10,493 nt of DNA from Ramicandelaber brevisporus (lineage: Eukaryota; Kickxellomycota; Ramicandelaberales; Ramicandelaberaceae): NCBI GenBank assembly GCA_025201865.1, contig MU603257.1:2461-12953 (forward strand), given 5' to 3'. Each line of letters begins with the position of its first letter. Positions within the stretch are counted from its first letter, which is position 1. The position numbers and the translations under genes were made by a program. Shown one piece after another: positions 8,715 through 10,493 of this stretch. A model generated the notes under the pieces. That model made no database searches. It was given only the letters and a program-made list of their open reading frames with translations, and was not told where the DNA came from.

Positions 8715-10035
8715 ACGGAGGATGATATCGCAGCTGTATGTTCACTCTAGTCGCACCACTAGCGCGTGCTCTCCCTCTTCATCATATCACTTCTCTCTTA
8801 CAACGCGCGGACAAGCGACTGCTTTGCCCTTCCATCTGTATTACTGACATGCTCTCTGCGTCTCAACGCCTCTGCGTGATTGTGCATTGTACTTTTGCCC
8901 TGTTGTTTGCTTTGTTTCTTGACCATGTTTAGCTCGTTATTGACAACGGCTCCGGCATGTGCAAGGCTGGCTCTGCCGGCGACGACGCTCCACGCGCCGT
9001 TTTCCCGTCCATTGTCGGCCGTCCTCGCCACCAGGGTGTGATGGTCGGTATGGACAAGAAGGAGTCCTACGTTGGTGAAGAGGCCCAGTCCAAGCGTGAT
9101 AACCTCACCCTGCGCTACCCAATTGAGCACGGCATCGTCAACAACTGGGATGACATGGAGAGGATTTGGCGCCAAACCTTCAACAAGCTTCGCGTCGCCC
9201 CAGAGGAGCATCCAGTCCTGCTGACCGAAGCCCCGCTCAACCCAAAGAGCAACCGCGAGAAGATGACCCAGATCATGTTCGAGTCATTCAACACCCCAGC
9301 CTTCTACGTTGCCCTCAGGCCGTTCTTTCGCTGTACCATTCTGGTAAGACCAGTGGTATCGTCCTCGAATCTGGCGATGGTGTCACCCATGTTGTCCCGG
9401 TCCAAGAAGGTCGCGCGGTGTCGCATGCCATCCAGCGTATCGACTTGGCTGGCCGCGACTTGACCATGTACATGTCAGGTCTCCTCACCGAGCGCGGCCA
9501 CAATGTTGCCACCACCGCCGAGCTCGAAATCATCCGTGACATCAAGGAGAAGCTTTGCTACGTTGCCCTTGACTTTGACCAGGAAATGAATACTGCCACT
9601 TCCTCCAGCTCCATCGAGAAGTCCTACGAGCTTCCAGACGGCCAGGTCATCACCATTGGCGCCGAGCGCTTCCGCTGCCCAGAGGCTCTGTTCCAGCCAT
9701 CTATGCTTGGCAAGGAAGCCGCTGGTATCCACAAGACCATCCACCAGTCCATCACAAAGTGTGATGCCGATATTCACCGTGACCTCTACGGCAACATCGT
9801 CTTGGCTGGTGGCAGCACCATGTACGCCGGCATTACTGACCGCATGCAGAAGGAGATTGCTGCCCTTGCTCCATCCACCATGAAGGTCCGCACTGTTGCT
9901 TCACCAGAGCGCAAGTACTCTGCCTGGATCGGTGGCTCCATTCTCGCCTCTCTGTCTACCTTCCAGACCATGTGGATCAGCAAGGCCGAGTATGAAGAAG
10001 AAGGTCCGTCCATCGTCCACCGCAAGTACTCCTAA
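8715..10035 (+). CDS. Diverged actin with ACG at the start position and a one-base frameshift
   Basis: Exon 1 (8715-8735) encodes xEDDIAA and exon 2 (8933-10035) begins [13 protein letters not shown], the actin first phosphate loop. Restoring one base near 9315 gives 374 residues, one short of the usual 375. The D-loop ([10 protein letters not shown]), H73 (YPIEHG), second phosphate loop (SGDGVTH), adenine-site region (GGSTMYAGI) and C-terminal [18 protein letters not shown] are all present. Departures from near-invariant actin include S for F21, D-N for G63-I64, loss of the codon near Y91 (between 9181 and 9182), E for D154, many changes in 166-192, and a C-terminus KYS instead of KCF. The expected ATG is ACG at 8715, but the frame stays open back to an ATG at 8607, allowing a 36-residue Thr-rich N-terminal extension. 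Third positions favour C strongly, unlike the neighbours and as expected of a highly expressed gene. It may be a specialised paralog, a young pseudogene, or carry consensus errors. Confidence 0.85.
8736..8932 (+). other. Intron 1 of actin (197 bp)
   Basis: The donor GTATGT at 8736 and acceptor TTTAG ending at 8932 join GCT (Ala) to CTC (Leu) in phase 0, giving the actin sequence [11 protein letters not shown]. Without this splice the N-terminus does not read. A pyrimidine-rich stretch (8889-8920) precedes the acceptor, and CTGAC at about 8844 or TTGAC at about 8919 could be the branch point. Confidence 0.88.
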
Positions 10036-10493
10036 ACTATTCTCTATTTTGTTTTGTCGAACAACAACGACAATTCTCGAACTTCTATCAAACAATGCAC
10101 AATTATTGATTGTTGAAGGATGTCCCAACCCTACCGGGAAAACCAACAACCACCAAGTGTTCGATGGTGGTCCAATTGACGAGTCAGGTGCTTTTGGTTT
10201 GCAGAATTGGGGGCGGGGTGGGGGACCACGGCGAATCATGCCGTGCTGGAAGAGGGGGTGGCATGACATACAAGCCGAGGCGGCTGTGCTTTTTTGGCCC
10301 AATTTTCAACAACATTCACTCGTCCCCACGCAAAATACACACAAACTTGACGACTGTTTGACCACGTTGTCTTTGAACAGCCACCACCACCCGCCAGACG
10401 GTCCTTCCTTCCTTCCTTTCCTTCCTCTCCGCTCTGACTTCCACAAGCAACCTCTACAGCCGCAACTCCTCTAACCAACATATAGACAGGCAG
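10036..10493. other. Actin 3' flank and right edge
   Basis: No gene is supported here. The first ~150 bases are AT-rich and are probably the actin 3' UTR, but I find no AATAAA. Further on are a G-run cluster (10209-10258), CCACC repeats (10381-10394) and a CCTT tetranucleotide repeat (10403-10426). The short open frames on both strands have no recognisable protein features. Confidence 0.5.
10209..10258 (+). other. G-run cluster with internal hairpin (possible G-quadruplex)
   Basis: Runs of five, four and five G (10209-10213, 10215-10218, 10220-10224) are separated by single bases, and another five-G run lies at 10254-10258. The long gap contains a perfect 6-bp inverted repeat, CACGGC (10227-10232) and GCCGTG (10240-10245). 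It lies about 175-225 bases after the actin stop codon, on the sense strand. A G-quadruplex with a hairpin loop is possible; a role in RNA 3' end formation or pausing is inferred only. Confidence 0.4.

Noticed and set aside
8738-8932. A short plus-strand open frame after 8738.
   Set aside because: It is wholly inside the actin intron, between a good donor and acceptor.
9344-9349. GTAAGA as a 5' splice site that could rescue the actin frameshift.
   Set aside because: It encodes the conserved SGKT segment of actin, and conserved actin sequence continues without a gap on both sides.
2148-10035. Arp8 and actin as a functional cluster for the INO80 actin-Arp4-Arp8 module.
   Set aside because: They are separated by two unrelated genes, lie on opposite strands, and the actin is diverged or broken; closeness is probably chance.
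10236-10481. A minus-strand open frame at the right edge.
   Set aside because: It is low-complexity translation of CCTT and CCACC repeats with no recognisable motif.

Overview
This is nuclear DNA from a eukaryote. The genes contain spliceosomal introns (GT...AG) and encode eukaryote-only families: INO80 subunit Arp8, the dynein regulator NudE, a lifeguard-type Bax-inhibitor-1 protein, and actin. There are no bacterial-style operons or ribosome binding sites. A fungus is the best guess, probably an early-diverging lineage. NudE has the fungal-type central block (residues about 212-240) after its coiled coil, and the acidic 2OG-Fe(II) oxygenase resembles proteins common in fungi. The actin keeps the [10 protein letters not shown] motif, whereas many Dikarya have FRAPEALF. 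The taxonomic call is an inference from remembered family features and is uncertain. Introns are few and lie at the extreme 5' ends of genes. Intergenic DNA is rich in CT/GA and CA tracts, and CAG/CAA repeats recur inside and outside genes.

Layout, left to right: (1) a minus-strand 2OG-Fe(II) oxygenase (224-1774) with a TATA box upstream; (2) a minus-strand Arp8 gene (2148-4799) whose reading frame is broken by four identical head-to-tail copies of a 137-bp unit where one is expected; (3) a divergent promoter region of about 300 bp; (4) a plus-strand NudE gene (5107-6779) with a 263-bp intron after codon 3; (5) a convergent 3' region; (6) a minus-strand seven-helix lifeguard/BI-1 protein (7116-7931); (7) a divergent promoter region; (8) a plus-strand, clearly diverged actin (8715-10035) with a 197-bp intron after codon 7; (9) an actin 3' flank with a G-run cluster.

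The genes are ordinary housekeeping functions: chromatin remodelling, dynein regulation, membrane calcium/cell-death control, cytoskeleton and an oxygenase. I see no new multi-gene system. What deserves attention is damage or unusual structure in the two actin-superfamily genes. Arp8 has the 4 x 137 bp array. Actin has ACG where the start ATG is expected, an in-frame open stretch back to an upstream ATG, a missing codon near residue 91, a one-base frameshift near 9315, and substitutions at positions that are normally almost invariant. Each could be real biology (a diverged or decaying paralog, a recent tandem expansion) or assembly/consensus error. Read-level or cDNA data would separate these.
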